Origin: Actinomycetota bacterium
GTDB taxonomy: Bacteria > Actinomycetota > Actinomycetes > Actinomycetales > Microbacteriaceae
DNA: 64,000 nucleotides
Direction: 5' to 3'
Assembly (NCBI GenBank): GCA_018268455.1
Contig: JAFDWM010000295.1
Span: 20,991 to 84,990 of the forward strand
Numbering within the stretch: position 1 is the first letter of the stretch; every line of letters begins with the position of its first letter. A program made the position numbers and the translations under genes. The notes below the pieces were generated by a model, which saw nothing but the letters and a program-made list of their open reading frames with translations, had not been told where the DNA came from and searched no databases. Below are positions 20,837 through 30,913 of this stretch, one piece after another.

Positions 20837-23681
20837 ATGGATCCCGCAGACACGATCGTCCTCCCCGCTGCTCCCGCCGAGGCACCGCGCGGGTCGCTCC
20901 CGATGCTCGCCGCGATCGTGCCGGTGGTGTCGGGCATCGTGCTGTTCGTCGTGACCGGATCGGTGTTCGCGCTGTGCTTCGCCGCACTCGGACCCGTCAT
21001 GATCCTGGGCTCGTTCCTCGACGGGGTGCGGCAGCGCCGGCGTGCCCTGCGCGTGGCGAGGGCGGAGGAGGCGAAGGCCTGGGCTGCGGTGGAGGCCGAC
21101 GTCGCGGAGCGCGAAGCGGCAGAGCGCACGCGGCGCAGGCGTGCGGTGCCGGATGCCGGTACGTGCCTCGCCGACGCCCCGCTGCGAGCGGCCGTGCTGG
21201 CCCCCGCGACCGAGATCGCGGTGGGGCGCGGAGCCGGCGTCGCCGTGCTGCGCTTCAGCGGGGCCGGCGAGCGCGCTGAGGCGTTCCGCGCCGCGCACCG
21301 CACCCTTCCCGGAGTGCCGCTGGCGGTGCCGCTCGACGACGGTGTCTGCGTGCGCGGCCCGGAACCGCTGGCGGCGGCGGTCGCTCGCGCGCTCGTGCTG
21401 CAGCTGTGCCTGCGCCATGCGAACGGGGCGATCGGCTTCACCGGCGACGGGATCGCGGCGATTGGCCTGGCCGGCCTGCCGCAGGCGCACGGACTCGGTC
21501 ACGACGCCGCGGCGATCCATGTGGCCTCGACCCGGTTCGTCTCGTCGGGGCCGCGCCTGTGCGTCGTCGGCCCCGCCGTTGCGCCGCCCCCGGGCTACCG
21601 AGCGGTGCTCGACGTGACGGAGCCGGGCGTGTCGCGATTGCGCACCGCGACGGGCTCAGCCGAGTGCGCGGTGTCGGGAATCTCGGCTGAGCAGGCCGAG
21701 GCGCTGGCGCGGGACTTCGCCGCCGAGCGGGGGAGTGCGGGCGGAATCCCCGCGGCGGTCGCGCTGGGCGACGTGCTCGCCGCGCGCGCCGCGAGCATTG
21801 GCGGACCGGTGCGGGCCGGACTGGCGGTCGCCCTCGGATGCGATGCGGACGGACCCGTGACGGTCGATCTGGTCGGCGATGGCCCGCATGCGATCGTGAC
21901 CGGTGTGACGGGCGCCGGCAAGAGCGAGCTCCTGGTCAGCTGGGTGGCGGCGATCGCCGCGGCGCATGCCGCGGACGAGGTGAGCTTCGTGCTGGCGGAT
22001 TTCAAGGGCGGGACGGCCTTCGAGCCGCTGCGACGGCTGCCTCATGTCGCGGCGATCATCACCGATCTGGACGCGGCAGGGGCCGAGCGCGGTGTGCGGA
22101 GCCTGCGCGCCGAGCTGCGGCGCCGGGAGGCGCTGCTCTCCGACGCGGGTGCCCGCAGCATCGATGAGGCGACGGACGTGCTCGCACGGCTCGTGATCGT
22201 GGTGGACGAATTCGCCGCCCTGCTGCAGGAGCACCCCGAGCTGGGCGCGGTCTTCACCGACATCGCCGCGCGCGGCCGCGCCCTCGGCATGCACTTGATC
22301 CTCGGCACGCAACGCGCGACAGGCGTGATCCGGGACGCGCTCGCGATGAACTGCCCGCTGCGCATCGCGCTCCGTGTGACGGATCCGGCCGACAGCAGGG
22401 CGATGATCGGCACCGATGCGGCGGCAGGGCTTCCCGGCGACGCCGCGGGCCGCGGACTCGCACACCTGCGGCGGCCGCAGGACGCCACCTCCGTCGTGCT
22501 CCGCATCGCGCGCACCGGCGTCGACGACCTCGACCGCATCGTCGAGTGCGGGAGAGGTGCGGCCCGCGCGCGCAGCCCGTGGACGCCTGTGCTGCCGACG
22601 CAGCTGCATCGCGCAGCGCTGTCCATGCCGCCCGCGGGTGCGGCCGTGCTCGGTCTCGCCGACGAGCCGGAGCAGCAGCGGCAGATCGTGCGCCTGCTGC
22701 GGATCGGCACCGATCGCGGTCTCATGGTGTTCGGCGGACCGGCCTCGGGCAAGAGCAGCGTCGTACGCGCACTCGCCGAGCAGGTGCCGGGCGCCGTGCT
22801 CGTGCCGCAGGATCCGGAACACGCGTGGACGATCGTCGACGAGCTGGCCGAGGGACGACGCGACCTGCCACCGCTGCTCGCCGTCGATGATGCGGACCGG
22901 CTGATCGCGGCATTCCCGCCCGAGTATGCGAGTGCCTGGATCGAGCGCCTGCATCGGCTGGTACGGCGAGCCGCGGACTGCGGGAGCACCGTCGTGCTCA
23001 CCGCCACGCGCTGCAGCGGCCAGCTCGCGGCGCTCGCCGACCAGCTCCCCGAACGCGCGCTCCTGCGTGCATCGAGCCGGTCCGAGCACCTGACCGCCGG
23101 AGGGGACACGGCCACCTGGGATCCGAGCCGGCCGCCGGGGCGCGCGGTGCTCGGTGCCACGGAGCTGCAGTTCGCGCTCGCGGAGGACGTCGCGCCGAAC
23201 GTCACCGGCGGCGGGGTGTGGTCCCCTGCCGATGCGCACTGGGATCCTCGCTCCGCGCTGGTCGGCGTGGTCAGCACGACACCGCAGCGCACGGCGGACC
23301 AGCTGCGCGGCAGATTCGGTGCCGCCGCCGTGCAGATCCTCGACGGTGCCCAGGCAGCGCCGGGCGCGTCCCCGCTCGTGCCGACCGGCGACGCGGCGGT
23401 GCGCTCGGCCGCCGGCCGAGACGGGCTCGCCGCAGACGACGGCGGACTCCTGCTGCTCGTCGGCGATTCTGACGCCTGGCAGCGGCAGTACGCGCTGTGG
23501 CAGCGCGTGCAGCGTCAGGGGGAGGTCGTCGTGCTCGCCGAGGCGGCACGCGACCTGCGCATGCTCGCCGGCGTGCGCGAACTCCCGCCGTACGCGATGC
23601 CGTACGCGGGGCGGGCATGGACGGTGGATCCGGACGGTCGTCCGGTCCGGGTCGTCCTCACGCCCGCCCCGCCGGCGCCGA

Positions 23682-23710
<29 letters not shown>
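20837..23710 (+). CDS. FtsK/SpoIIIE-type ATPase resembling type VII secretion EccC/EssC
   Basis: A 957-residue protein. Two membrane segments are at about residues 22-58, followed by a coiled region and a long poorly conserved part. The first FtsK/SpoIIIE ATPase module has Walker A GVTGAGKS at about 356-363, the [12 protein letters not shown] motif, Walker [13 protein letters not shown] near 452-463, and the [10 protein letters not shown] sensor region. A second P-loop GGPASGKSS is near 632-640 with an acidic AVDDADRL. The N-terminal membrane pair plus tandem ATPases is the EccC/EssC layout, but there is no FHA domain and no WXG100, EccB, EccD or EccE gene nearby. Its 3' end overlaps the convergent ald gene by 29 bases. 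Confidence 0.75.
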
Positions 23711-24797
<1,087 letters not shown>

Positions 24798-24843
24798 CGT
24801 GGCTCCTTTCCTTCCCAGTGGGATATGGCCCCTTGTGAGGGCT

Positions 24844-25839
24844 TCAGATTCCGGCAGTGGGGCGGATGACCCCCACGCCGCTGCCGCCGCCGAGGACGGC
24901 AAGTGGAAGGGCCGATGCGAGGTTCTCCACCTGCGCATCGGTCAGTGCGCCCGCACGGGCGAGCAGGGTCGCGGCGACGATCGTCCCCACGCGGCCGGAT
25001 CCGTCGAGCGTCTTGAGCGCGACGGTCGTGCCGTCCGGTGCGATCATGACCATCACACCCTCCACGCCGTACTTCGCGAACACGCCGAGTCGCTCGATCG
25101 CGAGCGTGTCGGGACGGCCGGTGCCCTGGATCGTCCACGGGTTCTCGCGCACCGCGCGCACGAGCGCACCGGCGACGCGATGCAGGGCGAAGGGCGACTT
25201 CTCCGATGCCGAGCCGATGCGGTGCATCGCGCGCGCGAGCCCGAGCAGGGTGAGTGCGTGCACCGGAGCGCCGCACCCGTCGATCGCCGTCGCCGCAACG
25301 CGCTCGCCGCTGAGCCGCTCCACGACCTCCTTGATGTGCACCTGCAGCGGGTGCAAGAGCTCGAGATAGGTCTCGGTGGGCCAGTCGTTCTCGACGCAGG
25401 CGCGCAGCATCGCGGCGTGCTTGCCCGAGCAGCCCATCCGGATCCGCGTCTTGCCGAGATGCTCGCGCACGAGCTCGTCCCTGGTCGTCGAGTCACCCGG
25501 CCAGTCCGCCGGGCAGCCGAGGTCGTCCTCGGTGAGTCCGCCCGCGGCGAGTATGTCGCGCACGACGGCGACATGGCGGTCCGTGCCGACGTGACTCGCG
25601 GTGGCCAGACCCAGCTGCTCGCCCTCGAGGGACACGCCCGCGGTGAGACAGCCCACGGCTTGCAGGGGCTTGAGGCTCGATCGGGGCAGCATCAGCGCCT
25701 CGGCGTCGCCGTGGCGGGCGGCGATCTCGCCGTCGGGGGAGAGCACGACCGCCGCTCCGATGTGGCGGGATTCGACGAAGCCGTTGCGCTCGACGACGGC
25801 GAGTTCCACGGCATCCTGGACGGTCAGACTCTGCACCAC
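24844..25839 (-). CDS. Asparaginase (PF06089 family)
   Basis: A 331-residue protein of the asparaginase family first known from Rhizobium etli, distinct from E. coli AnsA/AnsB. The motif GCSGKHAAML, the early SSLKPLQAVG stretch and TAIDGCGAPVHALTL are characteristic. It should release ammonia from asparagine. The GTG start at 25839 has a TAGGCT -10 box at leaderless spacing. Probably cotranscribed with ald downstream. Confidence 0.88.
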   Translation of the reverse strand: MVQSLTVQDAVELAVVERNGFVESRHIGAAVVLSPDGEIAARHGDAEALMLPRSSLKPLQAVGCLTAGVSLEGEQLGLATASHVGTDRHVAVVRDILAAGGLTEDDLGCPADWPGDSTTRDELVREHLGKTRIRMGCSGKHAAMLRACVENDWPTETYLELLHPLQVHIKEVVERLSGERVAATAIDGCGAPVHALTLLGLARAMHRIGSASEKSPFALHRVAGALVRAVRENPWTIQGTGRPDTLAIERLGVFAKYGVEGVMVMIAPDGTTVALKTLDGSGRVGTIVAATLLARAGALTDAQVENLASALPLAVLGGGSGVGVIRPTAGI

Positions 25840-25845
25840 GGGATC

Positions 25846-25851
25846 AGCCTA
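25846..25851 (-). promoter_or_regulatory. -10 box TAGGCT, leaderless spacing
   Basis: On the minus strand TAGGCT is followed by GATCCC and then GTG at 25839, exactly the TANNNT-N6-start pattern. Confidence 0.55.
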
Positions 25852-25888
25852 GTGGCCCGCAGAGCCGCAGATCCGGTGGGATGCGACG

Positions 25889-26371
25889 ATGGGGGACATG
25901 ACCCTCGGCACGCACGACTACGCCCTCACCACGACCTGGACCGGCAACCGCGGCACGGGCACCTCCGGCTACCGCGACTACGACCGGGCGAGCACGATCC
26001 GCGTCGCCGGGAAGCCCGAGCTGCTCGCCTCCTCGGACAAGCCGTTCCGCGGGGATCCGACGCGCTGGAACCCGGAGGATCTCCTTCTTGCGGCGCTCAG
26101 CGAATGCCACCTGCTGAGCTACCTGCACGCCTGCGTGACGGCGGGCGTCATCGTCGTCGACTACCGCGACGACGCGACCGGCACGATGCGGGAGGACGGC
26201 TGGGGTGGCGGGGCGTTCACGGAGGTGGTGCTGCGACCGGTGGTGACGATCGCGGAGGAGTCGATGCGGGAGGCCGCCGAGGCCGCGCACGCGCAGGCGA
26301 ACGCGTGGTGCTTCATCGCGAACTCGGTGAACTTCCCGGTGCGGCATCAGGCGACCATCCTGGTCGCCTGA
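25889..26371 (+). CDS. OsmC-family protein
   Basis: A 160-residue OsmC/Ohr-fold protein: KPELLASSDKPFRGDPTRWNPEDLLLAALSECHLLSYL holds the conserved WNPEDLL helix and a redox-type cysteine (SEC), and a second Cys lies in NAWCFIANSVNFPV. These two cysteines would reduce organic hydroperoxides. Two starts are possible, ATG 25889 (GGTGGGA eight bases upstream) and ATG 25898; the shorter form begins MTLGTHDY. Confidence 0.87.
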   Translation: MGDMTLGTHDYALTTTWTGNRGTGTSGYRDYDRASTIRVAGKPELLASSDKPFRGDPTRWNPEDLLLAALSECHLLSYLHACVTAGVIVVDYRDDATGTMREDGWGGGAFTEVVLRPVVTIAEESMREAAEAAHAQANAWCFIANSVNFPVRHQATILVA

Positions 26372-26391
26372 TCGCTCGGAGGCGACGGCGG

Positions 26392-27186
26392 TCAGCGTCG
26401 CTCGTGCGGGAGTGCCTGGCGGATCTTCTCGATCGCACCCTGTGCGGGCACCTCGTTGTAGACGCCCGCGAGCTCCTGCTCGCTGAGGGCGTGGATCGCG
26501 GCCATGATCTCGTCGGTCGCTCCGCGACGCGCGCGCCCCGAGTTCGCGGGGCCGTGCGAGGAGAGATCGAGCGGCTCGCCGAAACGCACCGTCACGCGGG
26601 TGCCGAACCGCGGCATGGTCGCGCCGACCGGCATCGCCTTGTCGGTGCCGATCAAGCCGACCGGAACCACCTTCGCGCCGGTCTGCAGCGCGAGGAACGC
26701 GACACCGGTGCGGCCCTTGTACAGCCGCCCGTCGGTCGAGCGCGTCCCCTCGGGGTACAGGGCGACGGCGAGCCCTTCCTCGAGGAGGCGACGCTGCATG
26801 TCCAGCGCATCGAGCGCTGCCTGCCCGGCGCCGCGGCGCACGGGGATCGCTCCGACCGCGCGCATGAAGCTCGCGACGAGCCGGCCCTTCAGGCTCGTGC
26901 CCTCGAAGTAACTGGACTTGGCCAGGAAGTGCACTCGGCGGGGTGCGACGACGGGGATCGCGATCGAGTCGATGAACGACAGATGATTCGACGCGAAGAT
27001 GACAGGTCCGGTCTTCGGCACGCCTGCGCGGCCCTCGATGCGCGGCCGGTACACGATGCGCGCGAGCGGGGAGAGGATCATCCGCCCGATCAGATAGGTG
27101 GCACCGGCCCGGTGCACCTCCTCGTCGACATCCATGGCCTCCGCGTCGGCGTTCGCGGGCGCGTCAGGTGCGGATTCCGGAGTCAC
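26392..27186 (-). CDS. plsC: 1-acyl-sn-glycerol-3-phosphate acyltransferase
   Basis: A 264-residue acyltransferase that makes phosphatidic acid. The catalytic HX4D motif is NHLSFID and the glycerol-phosphate-binding motif is YPEGTRS. A hydrophobic segment precedes the active site. GTG at 27186 is taken as start; an ATG about 17 codons in (position 27135) is an alternative. Convergent with the OsmC gene. Confidence 0.9.
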   Translation of the reverse strand: MTPESAPDAPANADAEAMDVDEEVHRAGATYLIGRMILSPLARIVYRPRIEGRAGVPKTGPVIFASNHLSFIDSIAIPVVAPRRVHFLAKSSYFEGTSLKGRLVASFMRAVGAIPVRRGAGQAALDALDMQRRLLEEGLAVALYPEGTRSTDGRLYKGRTGVAFLALQTGAKVVPVGLIGTDKAMPVGATMPRFGTRVTVRFGEPLDLSSHGPANSGRARRGATDEIMAAIHALSEQELAGVYNEVPAQGAIEKIRQALPHERR

Positions 27187-27316
27187 CCGTCAAGGGTAGA
27201 TCAGGGTCCATTCCGGTATCGGAATGGTCACGACGCGCCCGACGGGGAGCCCTCCCAGCATCGGCAAAGCCCGCTGAGGCAGGATAGGCGGGTTCCCTAC
27301 GTCTCGAGGTCTTCCC

Positions 27317-28279
27317 GTGCGCATCCGCCTTGCCGCCGCCCTGTCCGCCGTCGCCGCGACGGCCCTCCTGCTCTCCGGCTGCGCCGGTGCCGGCAGCCCC
27401 GATGCCTCGCCGTCGCCGTCCGCATCGTCGTCCTGCCTGCTGAACGCCAAGCCGGGCAAGGCCTCTGACGCGGTGAAGGTGGCAGGATCCGGCAAGGACC
27501 TCGCCGTCACCGTGCCCGCCGGCACCGATGTGGACGCACTGACCAACGCGGAGCGCACCGTGGTGACGAAGGGCGACGGCAAGGAGGTCGTGCCGGGTGA
27601 TCTCGTCGCCGTGACCTACCGCATCGTCAACGCCACCGACAACTCGGTGCTCGACACCAGCGCTCACGGGACCGACGACCAGGTGCCGGCGCTGCTGGAT
27701 CCGAGCGCGCAGTCGCTGTTCGTGGTCGCTCTGGAGTGCCAGCCGCTCGGCTCGTCGGTCGTGCTCGCCGTCCCCGGCAAGATGATGGGCTCGGGGCAGC
27801 CGCCGATCGTGGTCTACGCGCAGTCCGTGAAGAAGCTCCCGACGGTCGCGACCGGCAAGGAGGTCGCCCCGGTCGAGGGCATGCCCGCCGTGAAGCTCGC
27901 CAAGGACGGGGCGCCGACGATCACGATCCCCAAGGCCGACCCGCCGACCGAGACGAAGATCGCGAACCTGAAGCAGGGCGACGGTGCGACGGTCGGCAGC
28001 GGCGACTACGTGATCGTGCAGTACCGCGGCGTCACCTGGGCCGACGGCAAGGAGTTCGACTCCAGCTGGAAGCGCGGCGCGCCCGCACAGTTCCAGACCA
28101 CGGGAGTCGTCACCGGCTTCAAGAAGGCGCTCGAAGGGCAGAAGGTCGGATCCCAGGTGCTCGTGGTGATCCCGCCGGCCGACGGCTACGGATCCCAGGC
28201 GCAGAGCGGCATCCCGGCGAACTCCACCCTTGTGTTCGTGATCGACATCCTCGGCACGGTTCCGACCTCGGCCCCGTGA
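27317..28279 (+). CDS. FKBP-type peptidyl-prolyl isomerase lipoprotein
   Basis: A 320-residue exported lipoprotein. The signal peptide ends in the lipobox LLSGC with the acylated cysteine at residue 22, followed by a Ser/Pro/Ala linker. Two FKBP-like units follow: a diverged one at about 75-170 and a canonical one at about 228-316 (VIVQYRGVTWADGKEFDSSW, then VLVVIPPADGYG). It should help proteins fold outside the membrane. GTG at 27317 is the start that gives the signal peptide. Confidence 0.9.
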   Translation: MRIRLAAALSAVAATALLLSGCAGAGSPDASPSPSASSSCLLNAKPGKASDAVKVAGSGKDLAVTVPAGTDVDALTNAERTVVTKGDGKEVVPGDLVAVTYRIVNATDNSVLDTSAHGTDDQVPALLDPSAQSLFVVALECQPLGSSVVLAVPGKMMGSGQPPIVVYAQSVKKLPTVATGKEVAPVEGMPAVKLAKDGAPTITIPKADPPTETKIANLKQGDGATVGSGDYVIVQYRGVTWADGKEFDSSWKRGAPAQFQTTGVVTGFKKALEGQKVGSQVLVVIPPADGYGSQAQSGIPANSTLVFVIDILGTVPTSAP

Positions 28280-28297
28280 TCGGACCGCGTGCACGCC

Positions 28298-28303
28298 TAG
28301 GCT
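28298..28303 (+). promoter_or_regulatory. -10 box TAGGCT, leaderless spacing
   Basis: TAGGCT, six bases, then ATG at 28310. This supports the ATG over the GTG at 28304 as the dxr start. Confidence 0.55.
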
Positions 28304-28309
28304 GTGGGC

Positions 28310-29392
28310 ATGCGTCGCGTCATCGTTCTCGGATCCACGGGATCCATCGGCACCCAGGCCCTCGACGTCATCAGGGCGCACCCCGATCGCTTCGAGCTCG
28401 TCGGACTTGCCGCCGGCACTCAAGCCGAGGCCCTCGAGGCGCAGGCCGAGGAGTTCGGGGTCGACGACATCGCGCTCGGCGCCGCCGAGGCGGAGCAGCT
28501 CGTGCGCGACGTCGAGGCCGACGTGGTGCTGAACGCGATCACGGGATCCATCGGCCTGGGCAGCACGCTCGCCGCGCTCAGGGCGGGGCGCACACTCGCG
28601 CTCGCCAACAAGGAGTCGCTCATCGTGGGCGGCGCGCTGGTGACCGCGCTCGCCCAGCCGGGCCAGATCGTGCCGGTCGACTCGGAGCACTCGGCGATCG
28701 CTCAGGCGCTGCGTTCCGGAACGAAGCAGGAGGTGCGCCGCTTGGTCGTGACCGCATCGGGCGGACCTTTCCGGGGGCGCAGCCGCGAGCAGATGGCCGA
28801 CGTCACGCCGGCCGAGGCGCTCGCACACCCGACGTGGGACATGGGACGGATGGTCACGACGAACTCCGCGACGCTCGTGAACAAGGGCCTCGAGGTGATC
28901 GAGGCGCGTCTGCTCTTCGATGTCGACTACGAGCACATCGACGTGGTCGTGCACCCGCAGTCGATCGTGCACTCGATGGTCGAGTTCGTGGACGGATCCA
29001 CGATCGCCCAGGCGTCTCCGCCGGACATGCGGCTGCCGATCTCGCTGGGGCTGGACTGGCCGAGCCGTGTGGGTGGCGTCGGCCGGCCCCTGGACTGGAC
29101 CAAGGGCGCGGCCTGGACGTTCGAGCCGCTGGACAGCAAGGCCTTCCCGTCCGTGGCGCTCGCCAAGGCGGTCGGCCGCGCGGGCGCGACGTTCCCCGCC
29201 GTGTACAACGCCGCGAACGAGCAGGCCGTCGACGCCTTCCACGAGGGGCGGCTGGGCTTCCTCGGCATCGTCGACACGATCGAGCGTGTCATCGACGCGC
29301 ACGAGCCGCCCGACGCGCTCACGGTCGAGTCCCTCGCCGACGCGGAGGCCTGGGCCCGCGCGACCGCAGATCGGCTCATCGCCGAAGGCTGA
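28310..29392 (+). CDS. dxr: 1-deoxy-D-xylulose 5-phosphate reductoisomerase
   Basis: A 360-residue enzyme of the non-mevalonate isoprenoid pathway that converts DXP to MEP with [14 protein letters not shown] at residues 8-16 binds [25 protein letters not shown] and the [18 protein letters not shown] motifs bind metal and substrate. ispG, a later pathway enzyme, is 5.7 kb downstream on the same strand. Confidence 0.96.
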   Translation: MRRVIVLGSTGSIGTQALDVIRAHPDRFELVGLAAGTQAEALEAQAEEFGVDDIALGAAEAEQLVRDVEADVVLNAITGSIGLGSTLAALRAGRTLALANKESLIVGGALVTALAQPGQIVPVDSEHSAIAQALRSGTKQEVRRLVVTASGGPFRGRSREQMADVTPAEALAHPTWDMGRMVTTNSATLVNKGLEVIEARLLFDVDYEHIDVVVHPQSIVHSMVEFVDGSTIAQASPPDMRLPISLGLDWPSRVGGVGRPLDWTKGAAWTFEPLDSKAFPSVALAKAVGRAGATFPAVYNAANEQAVDAFHEGRLGFLGIVDTIERVIDAHEPPDALTVESLADAEAWARATADRLIAEG

Positions 29393-29437
29393 GCACCTGC
29401 ACAGCGCCGGCACGGGCGTTTCCTAGACCGACCCGGG

Positions 29438-29443
29438 TACCGT
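29438..29443 (+). promoter_or_regulatory. -10 box TACCGT, leaderless spacing
   Basis: TACCGT is followed by six bases and then GTG at 29450. Confidence 0.5.
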
Positions 29444-29449
29444 TGCGGG

Positions 29450-30766
29450 GTGGAGATCCTGCTTTACGTCGGCGGCCTGCTGTTCGTGCTCGTCGGTCTC
29501 GGCGTGTCGATCGCGCTGCACGAGCTGGGCCACCTCGTGCCCGCGAAGCTCTTCGGTGTGCACGTCGGCCAGTACATGGTCGGCTTCGGGCCGCGGCTGT
29601 TCTCCAAGAAGATCGGCGAGACCGAGTACGGCGTCAAGGCGCTGCCGATCGGCGGCTTCATCTCGATGTCCGGGATGTACCCGCCGTCGCCGAAGGGCGA
29701 CGATCCGGCGGCTCGAGGCATGTTCCGCGCGCTGATCCAGGACGCGCGCGCCGCCAACGACGAGACCATCGATCCCGCACGCGCGGGGCGCGTCTTCTAC
29801 CTGCTGCCGGTGTGGAAGCGGGTCATCGTCATGTTCGGCGGCCCGTTCATGAATCTGGTGCTGGCGGTCGTGATCTTCAGCGTGCTGCTCAGCGGCATCG
29901 GACTGCAGCAGGGCACCACGACCATCGCATCGCTGTCGGAGTGCGTGCTGCCCGCCGGATCCGCACAGACCACCTGCACGGCGGCGGACCCGGTCGCTCC
30001 CGCCGCCGCCGCGGGCATCAAGCCAGGAGACCGGATCCTCTCCGTCGACGGCACGGAGGTGCGCACCTTCGCCGAGGCCAGTGCGATCATCCAGGCCTCG
30101 CCCGGCAAGACCATCCCGCTGATCGTCGAGCGCGACGGATCCCCGGTCACGCTGCAGCTCACGCCGGTCGCCGCGCAGCGTCAGGAGGTGGACGCAAACG
30201 GCCGCCCTGTCGTCGACGACAAGGGTAACGCCGTGATGCACAGTGTGGGGTACGCCGGCGTCTACGCCCAGCTCGCCTACGTGCAGCAGCCGCTCTCCGC
30301 CGGATTCGAGCAGGCGATGGCGAACGCCGGCGGCGTGGTGCAGCTCATCGGAAACCTGCCGGTGCGGCTCTGGGACGTCGGAGTGTCGCTGTTCACCGGA
30401 GCGCCGCGCGATCCGAACGGCCCCCTCAGCGTGATCGGCGTCGGCCGGATCGCGGGTGAGGTGGCCGCCGCGGACGCACCGCTGTTGAACCGCTTCGCGG
30501 TGCTGTTGAACCTGATGGGCTCACTCAACATCGCGCTGTTCGTTTTCAACCTCATCCCGCTTCTGCCGCTGGACGGTGGTCACATCGTCGTCGCACTCTG
30601 GGAGGGCCTGAAGAAGGTCTGGGCCAAAATCGCCCGGCGCCGCACGCCGAAGCCGGTCGACGCGACCCGCCTCGTGCCGCTCACGGTCGTCGTCGCCGGC
30701 GTGCTGATCGTGATGAGCGGGCTGCTGATGGTCGCCGACCTGATCAACCCCGTCGCGATCGGCTGA
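29450..30766 (+). CDS. rip: Site-2 intramembrane metalloprotease (RseP/Rip1 family)
   Basis: A 438-residue M50 protease. The zinc motif HELGH is at residues 24-28 in the first membrane helix, a PDZ domain lies at about 180-260 (AAAGIKPGDRILSVDGTEV), and the second zinc motif LPLDGGH is near 372-378 in a late helix. Such proteases cut anti-sigma factors and other membrane substrates. The dxr-rip pairing is standard in actinobacteria. Confidence 0.94.
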   Translation: MEILLYVGGLLFVLVGLGVSIALHELGHLVPAKLFGVHVGQYMVGFGPRLFSKKIGETEYGVKALPIGGFISMSGMYPPSPKGDDPAARGMFRALIQDARAANDETIDPARAGRVFYLLPVWKRVIVMFGGPFMNLVLAVVIFSVLLSGIGLQQGTTTIASLSECVLPAGSAQTTCTAADPVAPAAAAGIKPGDRILSVDGTEVRTFAEASAIIQASPGKTIPLIVERDGSPVTLQLTPVAAQRQEVDANGRPVVDDKGNAVMHSVGYAGVYAQLAYVQQPLSAGFEQAMANAGGVVQLIGNLPVRLWDVGVSLFTGAPRDPNGPLSVIGVGRIAGEVAAADAPLLNRFAVLLNLMGSLNIALFVFNLIPLLPLDGGHIVVALWEGLKKVWAKIARRRTPKPVDATRLVPLTVVVAGVLIVMSGLLMVADLINPVAIG

Positions 30767-30913
30767 GGCCGAAGGCACGGCGGGGGCGATCCGGTCCGGC
30801 ACAAAAGGTGCGGCTGTCCCCGGTATCGGCGCGTGCTAGCACTGATGCCGCGGTGATCATGCGGGCGTAGCGTGCGGGCGTCCGCTGTCCTCCTCCTTCG
30901 AAAGGTCCGTCCG